NCBI GenBank assembly: GCA_902793465.1 | Contig: CADBDT010000003.1 | Span: forward strand, 1-64,000 | Source of the DNA: an uncultured Coriobacteriaceae bacterium | GTDB lineage: Bacteria; Actinomycetota; Coriobacteriia; Coriobacteriales; Atopobiaceae | Reading direction: 5' to 3' | DNA length: 64,000 nucleotides | Shown: positions 6,940 to 16,942 of the stretch, one piece after another | How positions within the stretch are numbered: position 1 is the first letter of the stretch | Layout of the letters: each line of letters starts with the position of its first letter | Translations under genes and position numbers: made by a program | The notes under the pieces: generated by a model | Database searches by the model: none | Seen by the model: only the letters and a program-made list of their open reading frames with translations | Told to the model about the DNA's origin: nothing

Positions 6940-8673
6940 TCAAGACGTATGCAATTTATAAACCGTGAGTCCCGAAGGGTAAGAGCGTACCTGCGTTGCC
7001 TCCACTTTGCTACCACTTAGCGTGCACATTCGCGCAAGCAGGTTAGACAGGGGAGACTCATTCGTCGGACTTACAGTGTATAAATAGCAGTTTTCATGCA
7101 AGAGCGCGCATGAACGGTCTTGCGACAAGCCAAGCGAGGAAAGCTTTTGCTCTAGGTGAGGGCTTCCATATTCCCATCCACCCCAGAACACGAGGTTTTT
7201 GGCCTCGTAGTCGGTTACGTTTAAGGCGTATAGCCGGGTTGTTATCAGACTTATGTCTTCTATAAACACGTCATTGGGATGGCTTGCCGCATCGGCATAT
7301 GCATCCAGGGATATTTGAGCGCTTTTGGTTTTGTCCGCAATTGTTTTTGGAGACCAGGTTTGAAGAAGGTATACGGCGCTATTTGCCACCAGCGATATTA
7401 CGAGCGCCCAGCATAAGATGGCAGATAACCCGCCCCTGCTTTTGTTTTTGGGTTTTTCGCACGTATCTTTGCTCTCTACAAACGACATGGCCATGCCAAA
7501 GAAGATGAGTGACACGCCTATAACAACCCTAGAAGGGAACCTGCCCGTAACCACTAAAGCAGCGCTCAGTGCATAGTAAACGAATCCAGTGGCGACTACC
7601 GAGAAGCGTTGTGCGCCATTCCTTGCATGAAAAAAAGAAACCATAAATGCGATGGACATTACGACAACAATGGTAAAACAGTTAACCGCACCTGGTAAAT
7701 CAAAGTTTTTTGGTACAGGCAACGAGGCGATTTTGGTAAGACTTTGAGTGGTTATCGCATCGTCCATGCAATAGAAGTTGTTGGTTAGGATGGCAAGGTC
7801 CTTATCCCATCCAAGCTCACTAAACACCTGAGGATAGTCCCCGTATTGCGCGTGCGGGTAGTCCATGTATGCGGACCGCGCATCATTGAACGCAAGATAG
7901 TCGTTGAGTCCTGCCACGCTGTAAACACCGGCATGCACTGCCGTCAAAACCACGAGCGCGCCTATGACCACCAGCGCATGCAAAACGAACAGGCGAAGCT
8001 CGTTGGAGTTTATTGCGCCAAGCAGCGCTACGTGCTTGCGAGTTTCTTTGTCCCTGCAGTTTTTAAACCACTGCGTTGCCACCTTTACCAAGGTAACGCA
8101 TCCCAACATCCCCGTAAGAACCAGAATCATTTCTGGTCGAAGGAGTGCGCCAAGCAACACCAGAATAGTGCCAAAGATGCGCTCGAATCGGCTGCTCCGA
8201 ACGCCACACATAAAGAAGATGCCCGTGCCACAGGCGAGCCCAGACGTAAGGGTAAACTGGAGGTTCTGAACCATGCAACCCACGCAGACGGCTTGTATAA
8301 GAGCAAGAGAGGACCACTTGAGCGCAGGCTTTTCCTTGAGCTTCTTAAGGACCGCCTGGCAAAGCGCTACATTGCAGACACCTATGATCGCAAGTTGAAA
8401 AAGCGCCCACCATGGAACAGTTGAAGCGATGCTATAGAGCGCTGCAATGGGAACGCTTAGGCAAATGTTTACGAATACGGTAAACGCGCCTTCTGGCAAG
8501 CCTTCGCTTAGGATTGAGGCAAATGTAAAGTCATCATTTTCTGCCCACACGGGCGATTGTATGTAGCACGTAACGACGATTAACAGAAGCGCGGCTAACG
8601 AAGGAAGAACCCACGACATATGCCGTCCTCGTGCTTTATTGGAGGAGACTGAGCTGTCGCGCAATGTTTTCAT
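6940..8673 (-). CDS. Polytopic membrane protein, possible GT-C or DUF6056-type
   Basis: This 577-aa protein has about ten hydrophobic segments, the first near residues 20-40 after a short basic cytoplasmic tail. A soluble C-terminal stretch (about 440-577) follows the last helix. The pattern of many helices plus an extracytoplasmic end resembles uncharacterised polytopic proteins in cell-surface glycan work (DUF6056 or GT-C-like), but I see no diagnostic catalytic motif. It is a single gene on the minus strand, convergent with hypA and divergent from the GGDEF gene. Function unassigned. Confidence 0.6.
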   Translation of the reverse strand: MKTLRDSSVSSNKARGRHMSWVLPSLAALLLIVVTCYIQSPVWAENDDFTFASILSEGLPEGAFTVFVNICLSVPIAALYSIASTVPWWALFQLAIIGVCNVALCQAVLKKLKEKPALKWSSLALIQAVCVGCMVQNLQFTLTSGLACGTGIFFMCGVRSSRFERIFGTILVLLGALLRPEMILVLTGMLGCVTLVKVATQWFKNCRDKETRKHVALLGAINSNELRLFVLHALVVIGALVVLTAVHAGVYSVAGLNDYLAFNDARSAYMDYPHAQYGDYPQVFSELGWDKDLAILTNNFYCMDDAITTQSLTKIASLPVPKNFDLPGAVNCFTIVVVMSIAFMVSFFHARNGAQRFSVVATGFVYYALSAALVVTGRFPSRVVIGVSLIFFGMAMSFVESKDTCEKPKNKSRGGLSAILCWALVISLVANSAVYLLQTWSPKTIADKTKSAQISLDAYADAASHPNDVFIEDISLITTRLYALNVTDYEAKNLVFWGGWEYGSPHLEQKLSSLGLSQDRSCALLHENCYLYTVSPTNESPLSNLLARMCTLSGSKVEATQVRSYPSGLTVYKLHTS

Positions 8674-8914
8674 GACGTTCTGTTCCCTTGTGTGAAGCGA
8701 TGGCTAGTAGAACCATGTTTCATTGTATCCAAATGCGTGGCCTCTGGTAGTTATGGCACCATGCGCAGTTGCCGAGCTTGTTTTTTTGGTATGGTGCTCG
8801 GCTGCTGGCGATTATCTTACGGCGTTTTACAAGATTCTGCAGACAGGCATAAAGAAATCTTGAATTCGTATCGCAAAACCCCTTTTGCCGATTGCTTTCG
8901 TATTAGGCAATACG

Positions 8915-8943
8915 CTGACGTACCATATTTATATCTGTATTTA
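8915..8943 (+). promoter_or_regulatory. Putative promoter of the GGDEF gene
   Basis: CTGACG (8915-8920), a 17-base spacer and TATTTA (8938-8943) lie just upstream of the sensor gene. The rest of the 301-base divergent gap (8674-8974) holds only an inverted repeat (GCCGAGC/GCTCGGC, about 8775-8806) with a T-rich loop. Confidence 0.35.
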
Positions 8944-8974
8944 GTAGCATGTTTGGGCGATTGCGGGGGCAACG

Positions 8975-11251
8975 ATGAAACGTTATCGCATTGGTCTTAT
9001 GGTTGGCGACAAGTCAATCGACTACGTGTATTCGGTGCGCATGGGAATCCAAAATACACTTGAGGAGTCCGGGCACGTCCTCATAACCATATCCGACCTA
9101 ATTTCGTTTCATTCCCGTACGAATGCCGTCTCGTACTTTCGTGTGGCCTTCGAGGTGGCCGGCAGGCTTGGGCTCGACGCCATAATAGTCCCCGCCGGAA
9201 TAATTGCGAGCTACCTTGCCGACGACCGTTCGTATCTTAAGGACTTCCTCCATGTTTTGGAGCAGGACAAGACCATTGTTATTGAGCGCAAGATAGATGG
9301 CTACAGATGTGTGGAAAAGGACAACGCTCCAGGCATGCATGCCTGTATGAGGCACCTTATTGAGGAATGCGGGTTTACGAAGATCGCCTTCTTGGGCGGA
9401 CCTGAGTCCAGCAAGGGAGCCCGTGAGCGTGAGGACATCTACTACGAGGAAATGGCGGCACATGGCTTGGACACGCCTTCGTCCCTGCTCGAGCACGGCG
9501 ATTTTTCTGGAGAGTGTGGCGATGCGGTGTTTAGGCTCCTGGACAACAATCCCGGGCTTGAGGCCATAGCCTGCTGCTGCGACCTAGAGGCTCGCACCGC
9601 GTACCACGACGTGCGCAAGCGGGGCCTTATAGTGGGCGAGGACATTGCCATTACGGGCTTCGACGACGACCAGCATGCCCCTCACATGAACCCTCCGCTG
9701 TCCACCGTACACATGACCGGCTACGACCTTGGCTGTATGGCCGCGCGTGAGGCAATTAGAATGTGCGAAGGCAAAGAGCAGGAAGAGTCGTGCCTATCCA
9801 GCTCGTTTGTGGCGCGCGCCTCCTGCGGAGAAAGATCGCATGGTCTGGTAGAGAAGTTTAGGTCCTTTTTCCACGAGGACCCGTATCCAATCAAAAAAGC
9901 CGTTGACTCCTTTGTGGAGTCGACCATATCCATGGCAAGCAGGCATACCGTTGAGGACTTTCGCACTGCCATGACGGAGCTCTTTAACAAGGTGCGTATG
10001 TCGTACCTACAGCATAGGAGCAACCCAACGCCCCAAGACCAGCTCTTCTCTGCGCAGGACCTCGGCGAGCTCTTTAACCAGGGCTATCGCGAGTTTATGT
10101 CGCTCGAGGGATTTTGCGCCACTGGTACGGCCTTGTTGCAAGCCATCGTGGAGGAGTCGCCGGAAGAGGACATGATATGGGCCATAGAGCAGGTTGCCAA
10201 TTTGCATCTGAGCATCTCTCGCACCCTCAATGCAGAGATGATGGAGGGCAAGGTGCGCATGGCGCGGCGGGAGTGGTTGTCGCTGCATATGACCGACGAC
10301 GCTCTGCGTGAGTCAACGAACCCCAAGCATGCCTACAAGCTCATCCTTAAGGAGTTTAGGGAGTTGGGTGTGCGTCAGGCAGACATCTTCCTTTTGCCCG
10401 ACCCGCTTACGTTTCTTGGTTCGAGGACATTTGCGCTCTCCGACACAATCGTTCCCATTGGTCGGCTTACAGACGGCAAAGTAAAGGTTATGGAGGGCAA
10501 TACCTCCATAGCCCTGCAAGAGCTGCTGGACTACATTCTGCCACGCCATGGCGCCGCATCTTCGTATGCGGTCGGGGGGCTCATGGCAGGGGACGAGCTG
10601 GTTGGAATCCTTGCCATGGACGGAGGCACGCTGGATGTGGACGGGCAGCTTATTGCGTCGCTCAACCTTGGCCTAGCCCTCAAGCACCTGCAGATGATTG
10701 CCACCGAGCGGGAGACCAACGAGCTCCTGAGCAAGAGCAACCTGTTGCTGGAACATCAGTCGCACTACGACGAGATGACTGGCGTGCTAAACCGTCGTGG
10801 GTTTATGAGTAAGCTCAGCCGAATTCTAAACCAGCATAAGGGTGACAACGGTGCCTTGTTCTATCTGGACCTTGACGGCCTTAAAACAATTAACGACACC
10901 TATGGACACGATTGCGGTGACGAGGCAATTAAGCAGACCACGCACGTTCTGGATGCCTTCCTTCCTGCGGATTCGCTGCTTGGTCGCCTGGGTGGAGACG
11001 AGTTTGTGGCGTTCTGCATGGTTAAGGAAGAGGCGGATCTCGAGGCCGTAGGCAAGTCGGTGGATGAGGGGATGCACCTGTTTAATCAGTCGCACTCCTA
11101 TCCATTCGAGCTTGCTATCTCGTATGGCGGCGTCTTCTTTCCCATTACGGACAGTGCGTACTCAAACGTAACGCAGAGTCTTGCCACGGCGGACGAGAGA
11201 CTGTACCAGATGAAGAAGCACCGTCGCTCGAGCCGCGGGTACCAAGGTTAG
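8975..11251 (+). CDS. LacI-like sensor diguanylate cyclase
   Basis: The 758-aa protein is predicted to make cyclic di-GMP in response to a ligand. Residues about 1-285 look like a periplasmic-binding/LacI-type ligand domain (MKRYRIGLMVGDKS..., TGFDDDQHAPHMNPPLSTV), with no DNA-binding helix-turn-helix in front. A middle region of about 300 aa resembles a GAF-like linker. The C-terminal GGDEF domain has DLDGLKTINDTYGHDCGD and an intact GRLGGDEFVAF active site. The RxxD inhibitory site normally found just before GGDEF is not visible. There is no signal peptide, so sensing is probably cytoplasmic. A GCGGGGGC stretch precedes the ATG. Confidence 0.85.
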   Translation: MKRYRIGLMVGDKSIDYVYSVRMGIQNTLEESGHVLITISDLISFHSRTNAVSYFRVAFEVAGRLGLDAIIVPAGIIASYLADDRSYLKDFLHVLEQDKTIVIERKIDGYRCVEKDNAPGMHACMRHLIEECGFTKIAFLGGPESSKGAREREDIYYEEMAAHGLDTPSSLLEHGDFSGECGDAVFRLLDNNPGLEAIACCCDLEARTAYHDVRKRGLIVGEDIAITGFDDDQHAPHMNPPLSTVHMTGYDLGCMAAREAIRMCEGKEQEESCLSSSFVARASCGERSHGLVEKFRSFFHEDPYPIKKAVDSFVESTISMASRHTVEDFRTAMTELFNKVRMSYLQHRSNPTPQDQLFSAQDLGELFNQGYREFMSLEGFCATGTALLQAIVEESPEEDMIWAIEQVANLHLSISRTLNAEMMEGKVRMARREWLSLHMTDDALRESTNPKHAYKLILKEFRELGVRQADIFLLPDPLTFLGSRTFALSDTIVPIGRLTDGKVKVMEGNTSIALQELLDYILPRHGAASSYAVGGLMAGDELVGILAMDGGTLDVDGQLIASLNLGLALKHLQMIATERETNELLSKSNLLLEHQSHYDEMTGVLNRRGFMSKLSRILNQHKGDNGALFYLDLDGLKTINDTYGHDCGDEAIKQTTHVLDAFLPADSLLGRLGGDEFVAFCMVKEEADLEAVGKSVDEGMHLFNQSHSYPFELAISYGGVFFPITDSAYSNVTQSLATADERLYQMKKHRRSSRGYQG

Positions 11252-11325
11252 GACAAGCTCGACGAGCCGTACGAAAACCCTTTGTCGAGCGTCTTGCACC
11301 GAGGGGATACCCCCAAACTGCGACC

Positions 11326-12339
11326 CTAGTCCTCGGTTACCGCCGAGATTATGGCTTCCAGTGCACGCGTGGCCTCGGGGGTAGGGTAGAACGGGAAGTT
11401 GTGGTTAAGTCCGCGTCCCTCGTGGAACTCCGCATGTATGCCAGTGGCAGCAATGCGGTCGTATATGAGCTTGGCGTCGGGATAAAACAGCTCGCGCGTT
11501 CCTGCAAACACCAACACGTTGCGCAGATGTCGCACCTCCCCGTTAATGGGGCTAACCAGCGGGTCGTGATCGCTTGTGCCACGTGCCCAGAGCACACCCA
11601 CTTTTCTAAGCCCATACGAGGCGAGCATGGGATCGTGCGCTTCGTATTCGTCTACGAGCGGGTTTCCCAACGTTATGTCTACCCACGGCGATACAAGAAT
11701 AAGGTGAGAAGGCTGCTCGAGACCTAGGTCGTGAAGACGCTGGGCAAAGCTTATTGCCAGGCCGCCGCCCGCCCCGTCGCCCATAAGCGTTACGTTTCGA
11801 GCACCGTATTCTGCCACAACGTTGCGATATATTGCCTCAACTGCCTTGTGAGCATCCGCATGCGTGTGTACGGGTGCCAGGGGGTACATGGGAAGGAACA
11901 CCTCGGCGCGCGTTTTGCGGGCAATGGTGTCTGCCGCCTTCCACTCGTCGATGCTCGGCCTCCTAAGGAAGTTGCCGCCGTGAAGGAAGATAACCGCTCG
12001 GTCGTTGCGGTCGCGCCTGTTAAGGAGGAAGGTCTGAATGCCCCCCATCTCTATGCTTTCGACCGACGTCCTAAAGGTGAGGATTTCCGGTACGTCCACG
12101 GTCTTCTCGTTTGTGGTTGCCTGATCCAGAATGTAGTTGTCGAAGGCAATGGGGTCAAGAAGCTTGTGGCGGTTGCGCGTTAGGCGAAAGTAGATCTCGG
12201 ACGCGGTGCTCATGTTGGAGCGGCGATAAATGAGGTGAGAAACCGCAGAGAATCCAGTCCAGGCTGCAAGAGGAACAGCTAGTATGGCTCCTGCCGCAGT
12301 TAGGGCCTTGTGCTTGGAAAAAATCGCCAAATCAGTCAT
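11326..12339 (-). CDS. HSL-family alpha/beta hydrolase lacking the catalytic Ser
   Basis: This 337-aa protein has an N-terminal hydrophobic stretch (about 13-32) that could anchor it in the membrane. The hormone-sensitive-lipase-type oxyanion motif HGGNF lies near residue 119. The nucleophile elbow, normally GDSAGG, reads GDGAGG here (codons GGC GAC GGG GCG GGC GGC on the minus strand, near 11783), so serine is replaced by glycine. The later acid (near ELFYPDA) and histidine (GLNHNF) regions persist. It is probably a non-catalytic pseudo-esterase or has another activity. AGGGAGC precedes the ATG. It is convergent with the GGDEF gene. Confidence 0.8.
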   Translation of the reverse strand: MTDLAIFSKHKALTAAGAILAVPLAAWTGFSAVSHLIYRRSNMSTASEIYFRLTRNRHKLLDPIAFDNYILDQATTNEKTVDVPEILTFRTSVESIEMGGIQTFLLNRRDRNDRAVIFLHGGNFLRRPSIDEWKAADTIARKTRAEVFLPMYPLAPVHTHADAHKAVEAIYRNVVAEYGARNVTLMGDGAGGGLAISFAQRLHDLGLEQPSHLILVSPWVDITLGNPLVDEYEAHDPMLASYGLRKVGVLWARGTSDHDPLVSPINGEVRHLRNVLVFAGTRELFYPDAKLIYDRIAATGIHAEFHEGRGLNHNFPFYPTPEATRALEAIISAVTED

Positions 12340-12425
12340 GGCATGCTCCCTGTAAAGTTGGTGTCCTAACAGTGCATTCTACCCCAGTATGGAAGCCTTG
12401 TCCTCGGCCTATGCGAAAACTCGTG

Positions 12426-12491
12426 ACCTATCAAGGGGGAGTACCCCTCTTGATTGGTACCTATCAAGAGGGGTACTCCCCCTTGATAGGT
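12426..12491. repeat. TATCAAG-type double palindrome
   Basis: A 66-bp perfect or near-perfect palindrome made of two units (TATCAAGGGGGAGTACCCC and its reverse complement) joined by TTGATTGGTACC. Each unit is itself self-complementary. It lies in the 266-base divergent gap upstream of asnS. The rest of that gap shows no clear T-box or riboswitch. Confidence 0.85.
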
Positions 12492-12605
12492 TGAAACTGC
12501 GGCTGTACTGTGCGCCCATTGGTGCTAAAGTGGACAAGTTGATTATGTTGTAAGTTGGCGCGGAGTTCGAATCCGCGTGCGTTAAGCCTTGTTGGGGGAG
12601 ACGTA

Positions 12606-14009
12606 ATGGAAAGAACCAAGATTGCGAGGCTCTTTGCCAGCGCAAGCGAGATGAGTGAAAAAACGCTTACGGTCGCGGGGTGGCTTAGGTCTGTGCGCGA
12701 CATGAAGCAGGTCGCCTTTGTAACCATTAACGACGGCAGCTGCTTTAAGGACCTTCAGGTGGTGCTTTCGCGCAAGGAGTTTGCGGACTACGACGAGGTG
12801 TGCGCGCTTGGCCTTGGCACGGCTGTTTCGGTTGAGGGCAAGCTGGTGCTTACGCCTGAGGCAAAGCAACCCTTTGAGCTGCACGCGCAGCGCGTGGTGG
12901 TAGAGGGGGCCTCTGCAGCGGATTATCCGCTGCAGAAGAAGCGCACCTCCCTTGAGTTCCTTCGTACCCAGCAGCATCTTCGCCCGCGCACCAACCTCTT
13001 TCGGGCGGTGTTTCGCGTGCGCTCGGTGGCGGCGTTTGCCATCCACCGGTTTTTCCAGGAGAGAGGCTTCGTATACGTAACCACCCCCATTATTACGACT
13101 TCGGATGCCGAAGGTGCGGGAGAGATGTTTCGTGTAACCACGCTCGATCCCCAAAACCCGCCACGCACGGAATCTGGGGAAGTGGACTATTCGCAGGACT
13201 TCTTTGGCCATGCGGCGAGCCTAACCGTTTCTGGCCAGCTGCAGGGCGAAAACTTTGCGCTTGCCTTTGGTGACATATACACGTTTGGCCCCACGTTTAG
13301 GGCGGAAAACTCCAACACCAGGCGTCATGCGGCGGAGTTCTGGATGGTAGAGCCCGAAATTGCCTTTGCGGACCTCGACGACGACATGGACCTTGCGGAA
13401 GACATGCTCAAGTACGTGCTGCGCTACGTTATGGACACGTGCCCCGACGAGCTGGACCTGTTTAACCGCTTTGTGGACAAGGGCCTCAAAGCGCGTCTGG
13501 AGCACGTGGTCGACTCCAAGTTCGAGCGTGTGAGCTACACCGATGCGGTAAAGATCCTAGAGGACGCGATGGCCGCTGGCACGAAGTTTGACTATCCCGT
13601 GTCGTGGGGTTGCGACCTGCAGACGGAGCACGAGCGCTATCTAACCGAGAAGCACTTTGGCGCGCCCGTGTTCGTTACCGACTATCCTGCGGCAATCAAG
13701 GCCTTCTACATGCGCATGAACGATGACGGCAAGACTGTTGCCGCTGCCGACTGCCTTGTGCCGGGCGTGGGCGAAATAATTGGCGGCTCTCAGCGCGAGG
13801 AGCGCTTGGACGTTTTGGAGCGCCGCCTCGAGGAGCTTGGCATGGACGCAGCGCAGTACAAGCACTATTTGGACCTTCGTCGCTATGGCGGATGCAAGCA
13901 CGCCGGCTTTGGCCTTGGCTTCGAACGTCTGGTAATGTACCTTACCGGCGTTGACAACATTCGCGATGTGCTCCCTCATCCGCGCACCGTCGGTAACGCC
14001 GAGTTCTAG
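12606..14009 (+). CDS. asnS: Asparaginyl-tRNA synthetase
   Basis: This class IIb aminoacyl-tRNA synthetase charges tRNA-Asn. The 467-aa length is standard. An OB-fold anticodon-binding domain occupies about residues 1-110 ([19 protein letters not shown]). Class II motif 2 is [16 protein letters not shown], and motif 3 is [15 protein letters not shown] near the C-terminus. The ATG at 12606 follows TTGGGGGAGACGTA; a longer in-frame reading from 12555 has no ribosome site. It appears monocistronic and is followed by a large hairpin. Confidence 0.95.
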   Translation: MERTKIARLFASASEMSEKTLTVAGWLRSVRDMKQVAFVTINDGSCFKDLQVVLSRKEFADYDEVCALGLGTAVSVEGKLVLTPEAKQPFELHAQRVVVEGASAADYPLQKKRTSLEFLRTQQHLRPRTNLFRAVFRVRSVAAFAIHRFFQERGFVYVTTPIITTSDAEGAGEMFRVTTLDPQNPPRTESGEVDYSQDFFGHAASLTVSGQLQGENFALAFGDIYTFGPTFRAENSNTRRHAAEFWMVEPEIAFADLDDDMDLAEDMLKYVLRYVMDTCPDELDLFNRFVDKGLKARLEHVVDSKFERVSYTDAVKILEDAMAAGTKFDYPVSWGCDLQTEHERYLTEKHFGAPVFVTDYPAAIKAFYMRMNDDGKTVAAADCLVPGVGEIIGGSQREERLDVLERRLEELGMDAAQYKHYLDLRRYGGCKHAGFGLGFERLVMYLTGVDNIRDVLPHPRTVGNAEF

Positions 14010-14046
14010 GCCTTGCTATCGGCAAGCCCGCCTGTGATCCCTTTCC

Positions 14047-14167
14047 CTGGGCGAAGGCCGAAAACACGGGGTGCCATGGAAAGCAGCCGCGCGCAGTTCC
14101 GCAGGAACGAGGACTGTCTGAGCACGGCGCTTATCCATGGCACCCCGCGGTTTAGGCCTTCGCCCAG
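14047..14167. repeat. Long hairpin, loop class A, after asnS
   Basis: Outer arms CTGGGCGAAGGCC and GGCCTTCGCCCAG pair, then inner arms GGGTGCCATGGA and TCCATGGCACCCC pair. The loop is the shared GCGCGCAGTTCCGCA...GGACTGTCTGAGCACGG sequence. With its flanks it fills most of the asnS-corA gap and may double as a bidirectional terminator. Confidence 0.8.
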
Positions 14168-14250
14168 AGGCAGGTCCATGGTCCGGGGCGCTCCATTCCT
14201 ATCCCTAGGCTGCAACGTCTACGATCTGTGCATCGTGGGGGAAAGACGGC

Positions 14251-14256
14251 TATAAT
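14251..14256 (+). promoter_or_regulatory. Candidate -10 of corA
   Basis: A consensus TATAAT lies about 70 bases upstream of the corA ATG. No good -35 is seen at 16-18 bases, so only the -10 is called. No Mg-sensing riboswitch fold was recognised in the leader. Confidence 0.4.
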
Positions 14257-14324
14257 AGTTAAGTTAAGGTAGCTAACGTTATGGAAAGGGTAGTGATAAC
14301 ACATGGGAGAGGGAGGCGGCACAC

Positions 14325-15314
14325 ATGATCGAGTACTACAAGACGACTGTCATAGATGCCGACCCAACCGGTGTTCGCTCCCAACGTCTGGTAACGCGTA
14401 AGATAGACCAGCCTGAGCCGGGCTGCTGGATAAGCGTCGTTGCGCCCGACGCAGACGATCGTCGTTGGCTTCAAAGCGAAATGAGCATAGAGCCCGAGTT
14501 CGTACGGTCTTCTCTTGACGACGAAGAAACATCGCACATAGACTACGACGACGAGACGGGGCAGGTGCTCGTTATTGTGGACTGCCCGTTTGTGGAGGAC
14601 GACCGCGAGGCGGTGGACCAGTCCATTGTGCAGTACGACACGCACCCCCTTTCGCTTATCTTTTTGCCCGAACAAGACGTGCTCGTTACGGTGAGCCTTA
14701 AGGAGTCCGAGACGGTAAACGCCTTTGCCCAGGGTAAGGTGCGAAACCTCAATACCTCCCACCGTACGCGCATGCTGCTGCAAATGCTGCTGCACATATC
14801 GCAACGCTACCTGGTATGTTTGCGGTCCATCAACCGGCAGTTTAGGGAAAACGAACGCGTGCTTCGCAAGACCATGCGCAACGACGAGCTCATAAAAATG
14901 CTGGGATTCGAAAAGTCGCTCGTATACTTTTCCACCTCGCTCAAGTCTACCGAGGCCACGCTAAACAAAATTGGCTACGGGCGAATTCTGCACTTGTACG
15001 AGGAGGACCGCGAGCTTTTGGACGACGTTTCCATTGAGATGCGCCAGGCAATAGAAATGTGTTCGATCTATACCAACGTGCTTAACGGAACAATGGACAC
15101 GTTTGGAAATATAATTAACAACAATATGAACCTTACCATGCGTACGCTGGCAATACTTACGCTGGTACTTTCCATACCCAACATGGTGTACGGATTCTAT
15201 GGTATGAATACTCCGCTTCCGATGGACGGCACGTGGCTGTTTGCGTTCATACTTTCGGTTACCGCGACCATTGGCGCAACCATCATTCTTATGCGGAGTC
15301 GCTTTATGCGTTAA
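14325..15314 (+). CDS. corA: CorA-family magnesium/divalent cation transporter
   Basis: CorA forms a homopentameric channel for Mg2+ or other divalent cations. The 329-aa protein has a large acidic cytoplasmic N-domain, a long helical stalk, and two C-terminal membrane helices (about 272-292 and 305-325). The signature loop YGMNT lies between them near residue 293. The ATG follows a GGGAGAGGGAGGCGG tract. The next gene starts 20 bases after the stop, so they may be co-transcribed. Confidence 0.93.
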   Translation: MIEYYKTTVIDADPTGVRSQRLVTRKIDQPEPGCWISVVAPDADDRRWLQSEMSIEPEFVRSSLDDEETSHIDYDDETGQVLVIVDCPFVEDDREAVDQSIVQYDTHPLSLIFLPEQDVLVTVSLKESETVNAFAQGKVRNLNTSHRTRMLLQMLLHISQRYLVCLRSINRQFRENERVLRKTMRNDELIKMLGFEKSLVYFSTSLKSTEATLNKIGYGRILHLYEEDRELLDDVSIEMRQAIEMCSIYTNVLNGTMDTFGNIINNNMNLTMRTLAILTLVLSIPNMVYGFYGMNTPLPMDGTWLFAFILSVTATIGATIILMRSRFMR

Positions 15315-15333
15315 CACGGAAGCAGGGAGAGTG

Positions 15334-16935
15334 TTGGATACGAGCAAAGCCGTTGTTTCACGAAGGTTGTTTTTACGGGCGTTCGCGTTTGCGGGCGCCT
15401 CGGGTTTTATTAGTGGCTGCGCTGGCAACCAGCAGTCTGGTGAGCAGCCGGCGGATGGGTCGGCGGGCGAGGGCTATATGCTAAGCGTTGCGCTGCCCTC
15501 AGAACCGGCTGGTCTTGACCCCGCTATCGCAGACAGCAGTGCCGCCATACAGGTAATGGCACAGGCTTACGAGAGCCTATTGCAATTTGGTTCGGACTCA
15601 TGCGAACCGGCTCCATGTTTGGCAGAGTTGCCCGAGGTGTCTGCAGATGGCCTGACCTACACCTTTGCTATACGCAAGGGCATAAAGTTCCATGACGGAA
15701 GCACCTTTGATGCCAAGGCTGCCAAGCAGAACATAGAGCGCCAACTTGGCGCCAACCGCACCGACAGCATGCCTCTTGCCCAGTTGGCGTATGGTTCGGA
15801 AGAAACAAAGGACGGCATTGCCTCTGTGGAGGCAACCGATGCCAACACCCTTGTTATAAAGCTGCGTGCGGTTAACGCAGCGTTTGCAAAGTGCATGGCC
15901 ATGTGTGCGGGAGTTCCCATGGTAGCGCCCTCGGCATTTAAGACCGCAATGGACAATCCCGTGGGCACGGGACCCTTTGTGTTTGGAGAATGGCAAAAGG
16001 GCGATGCCATACTGCTCCAAAGAAACGAGGAATATTGGGATTCCGAAGGCAAGGCACATGCCAACGGGCTTATATTCCGATTTGTTTCCAGCGATGAAGA
16101 CCGTGTTGCCGCTCTTAAGAACGGCTCGATAGACATTGCAAACGGGCTTACCAAGAGCATTGCCTTATCACTGGAAGGGAGCAGCTGCACGGTTTCAGGC
16201 ACCATGGGGACGGGTCTGTACTATCTTGCGTGCAATACGAGCTCAAAGAGCCTTGCGGACCCAAAGGCGCGCCTGGCGCTCTTCAAGGCGCTGGACGTGC
16301 CCACTATCGTAGAGGCAAGTATGGGCAAGTGTGCGGAATACGCGCGTTCTATAGCGCCTCCTCACATGGTGGAAAACCTCAAGGATTACCAGTACGCAGG
16401 CTACGACGAGGCGGCCGCAAAGGATGAGCTAAAGAAGCTGGGCGTAAGCAAACTTTCCTGCATCGTAAGCGCGGGAACGGGTACTCCCGAAGAAAAGGGA
16501 ACAAAGGCACTGGCTGATACCATATGCGGCTACCTGGCCAACGCTGGTGTAACTGTGGAAGTGGAAGCCCTTGATGCCGAGGCGTTTGACGCAAGAGCGA
16601 AGGCGGGGACTTACGACCTTTGTGTAGCAACCTGTGTAAGTCGCAATGCCGATCCGCTGCCGCTATTGGAGCCGCTCGCAAGCAAAGATGCCGTGCAGAA
16701 CATCGCGCATTTTGCGGATGAGGCATACAACAAGGTGGTGGGACAGGTTGCCACAACGCAAAACGGCCCTGCCCGAACGGACCTTGTGGCGCAGTGCGAG
16801 GCAATAGTTGCCACCCAAGCCCCTTGGCTGCCCCTGTGCTATTTCACCAACGCAATAGCCCAGACCGCGCCTGTTACCGGCGCGCAAGTAAACGTCCTAG
16901 GCGCCATGCGTCTAAACACCGCACAAAAGCAATAA
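15334..16935 (+). CDS. Peptide/solute-binding lipoprotein (SBP_bac_5)
   Basis: This 533-aa protein is the extracytoplasmic ligand-binding component of a dipeptide/oligopeptide ABC importer. A signal with twin arginines (SRRLFLRAF, residues 9-17) is followed by a lipobox ISGC with Cys29, so it should be a membrane-anchored lipoprotein. The family body follows (LSVALPSEPAGLDPA). The start is taken as TTG at 15334, with GCAGGGAGA six bases upstream; GTG at 15331 is the alternative. No permease or ATPase adjoins it on this strand. The complete Opp operon is convergent just beyond, so this may be an alternative binding protein for it. Confidence 0.85.
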   Translation: MDTSKAVVSRRLFLRAFAFAGASGFISGCAGNQQSGEQPADGSAGEGYMLSVALPSEPAGLDPAIADSSAAIQVMAQAYESLLQFGSDSCEPAPCLAELPEVSADGLTYTFAIRKGIKFHDGSTFDAKAAKQNIERQLGANRTDSMPLAQLAYGSEETKDGIASVEATDANTLVIKLRAVNAAFAKCMAMCAGVPMVAPSAFKTAMDNPVGTGPFVFGEWQKGDAILLQRNEEYWDSEGKAHANGLIFRFVSSDEDRVAALKNGSIDIANGLTKSIALSLEGSSCTVSGTMGTGLYYLACNTSSKSLADPKARLALFKALDVPTIVEASMGKCAEYARSIAPPHMVENLKDYQYAGYDEAAAKDELKKLGVSKLSCIVSAGTGTPEEKGTKALADTICGYLANAGVTVEVEALDAEAFDARAKAGTYDLCVATCVSRNADPLPLLEPLASKDAVQNIAHFADEAYNKVVGQVATTQNGPARTDLVAQCEAIVATQAPWLPLCYFTNAIAQTAPVTGAQVNVLGAMRLNTAQKQ

Positions 16936-16942
16936 TACTAAT

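Noticed and set aside
8692..9063. Plus-strand frame before the GGDEF gene
   Set aside because: It overlaps the start of the sensor gene in another frame, is Cys-rich without pattern, and has no ribosome site.
12555..12590. tRNA or T-box before asnS
   Set aside because: GTTCGAATCCGCG resembles a T-loop, but no acceptor, D or anticodon stems surround it, and no T-box antiterminator motif was found.
14256..14325. Magnesium riboswitch in the corA leader
   Set aside because: The leader after the candidate -10 is only about 70 bases and shows no M-box-like structure.
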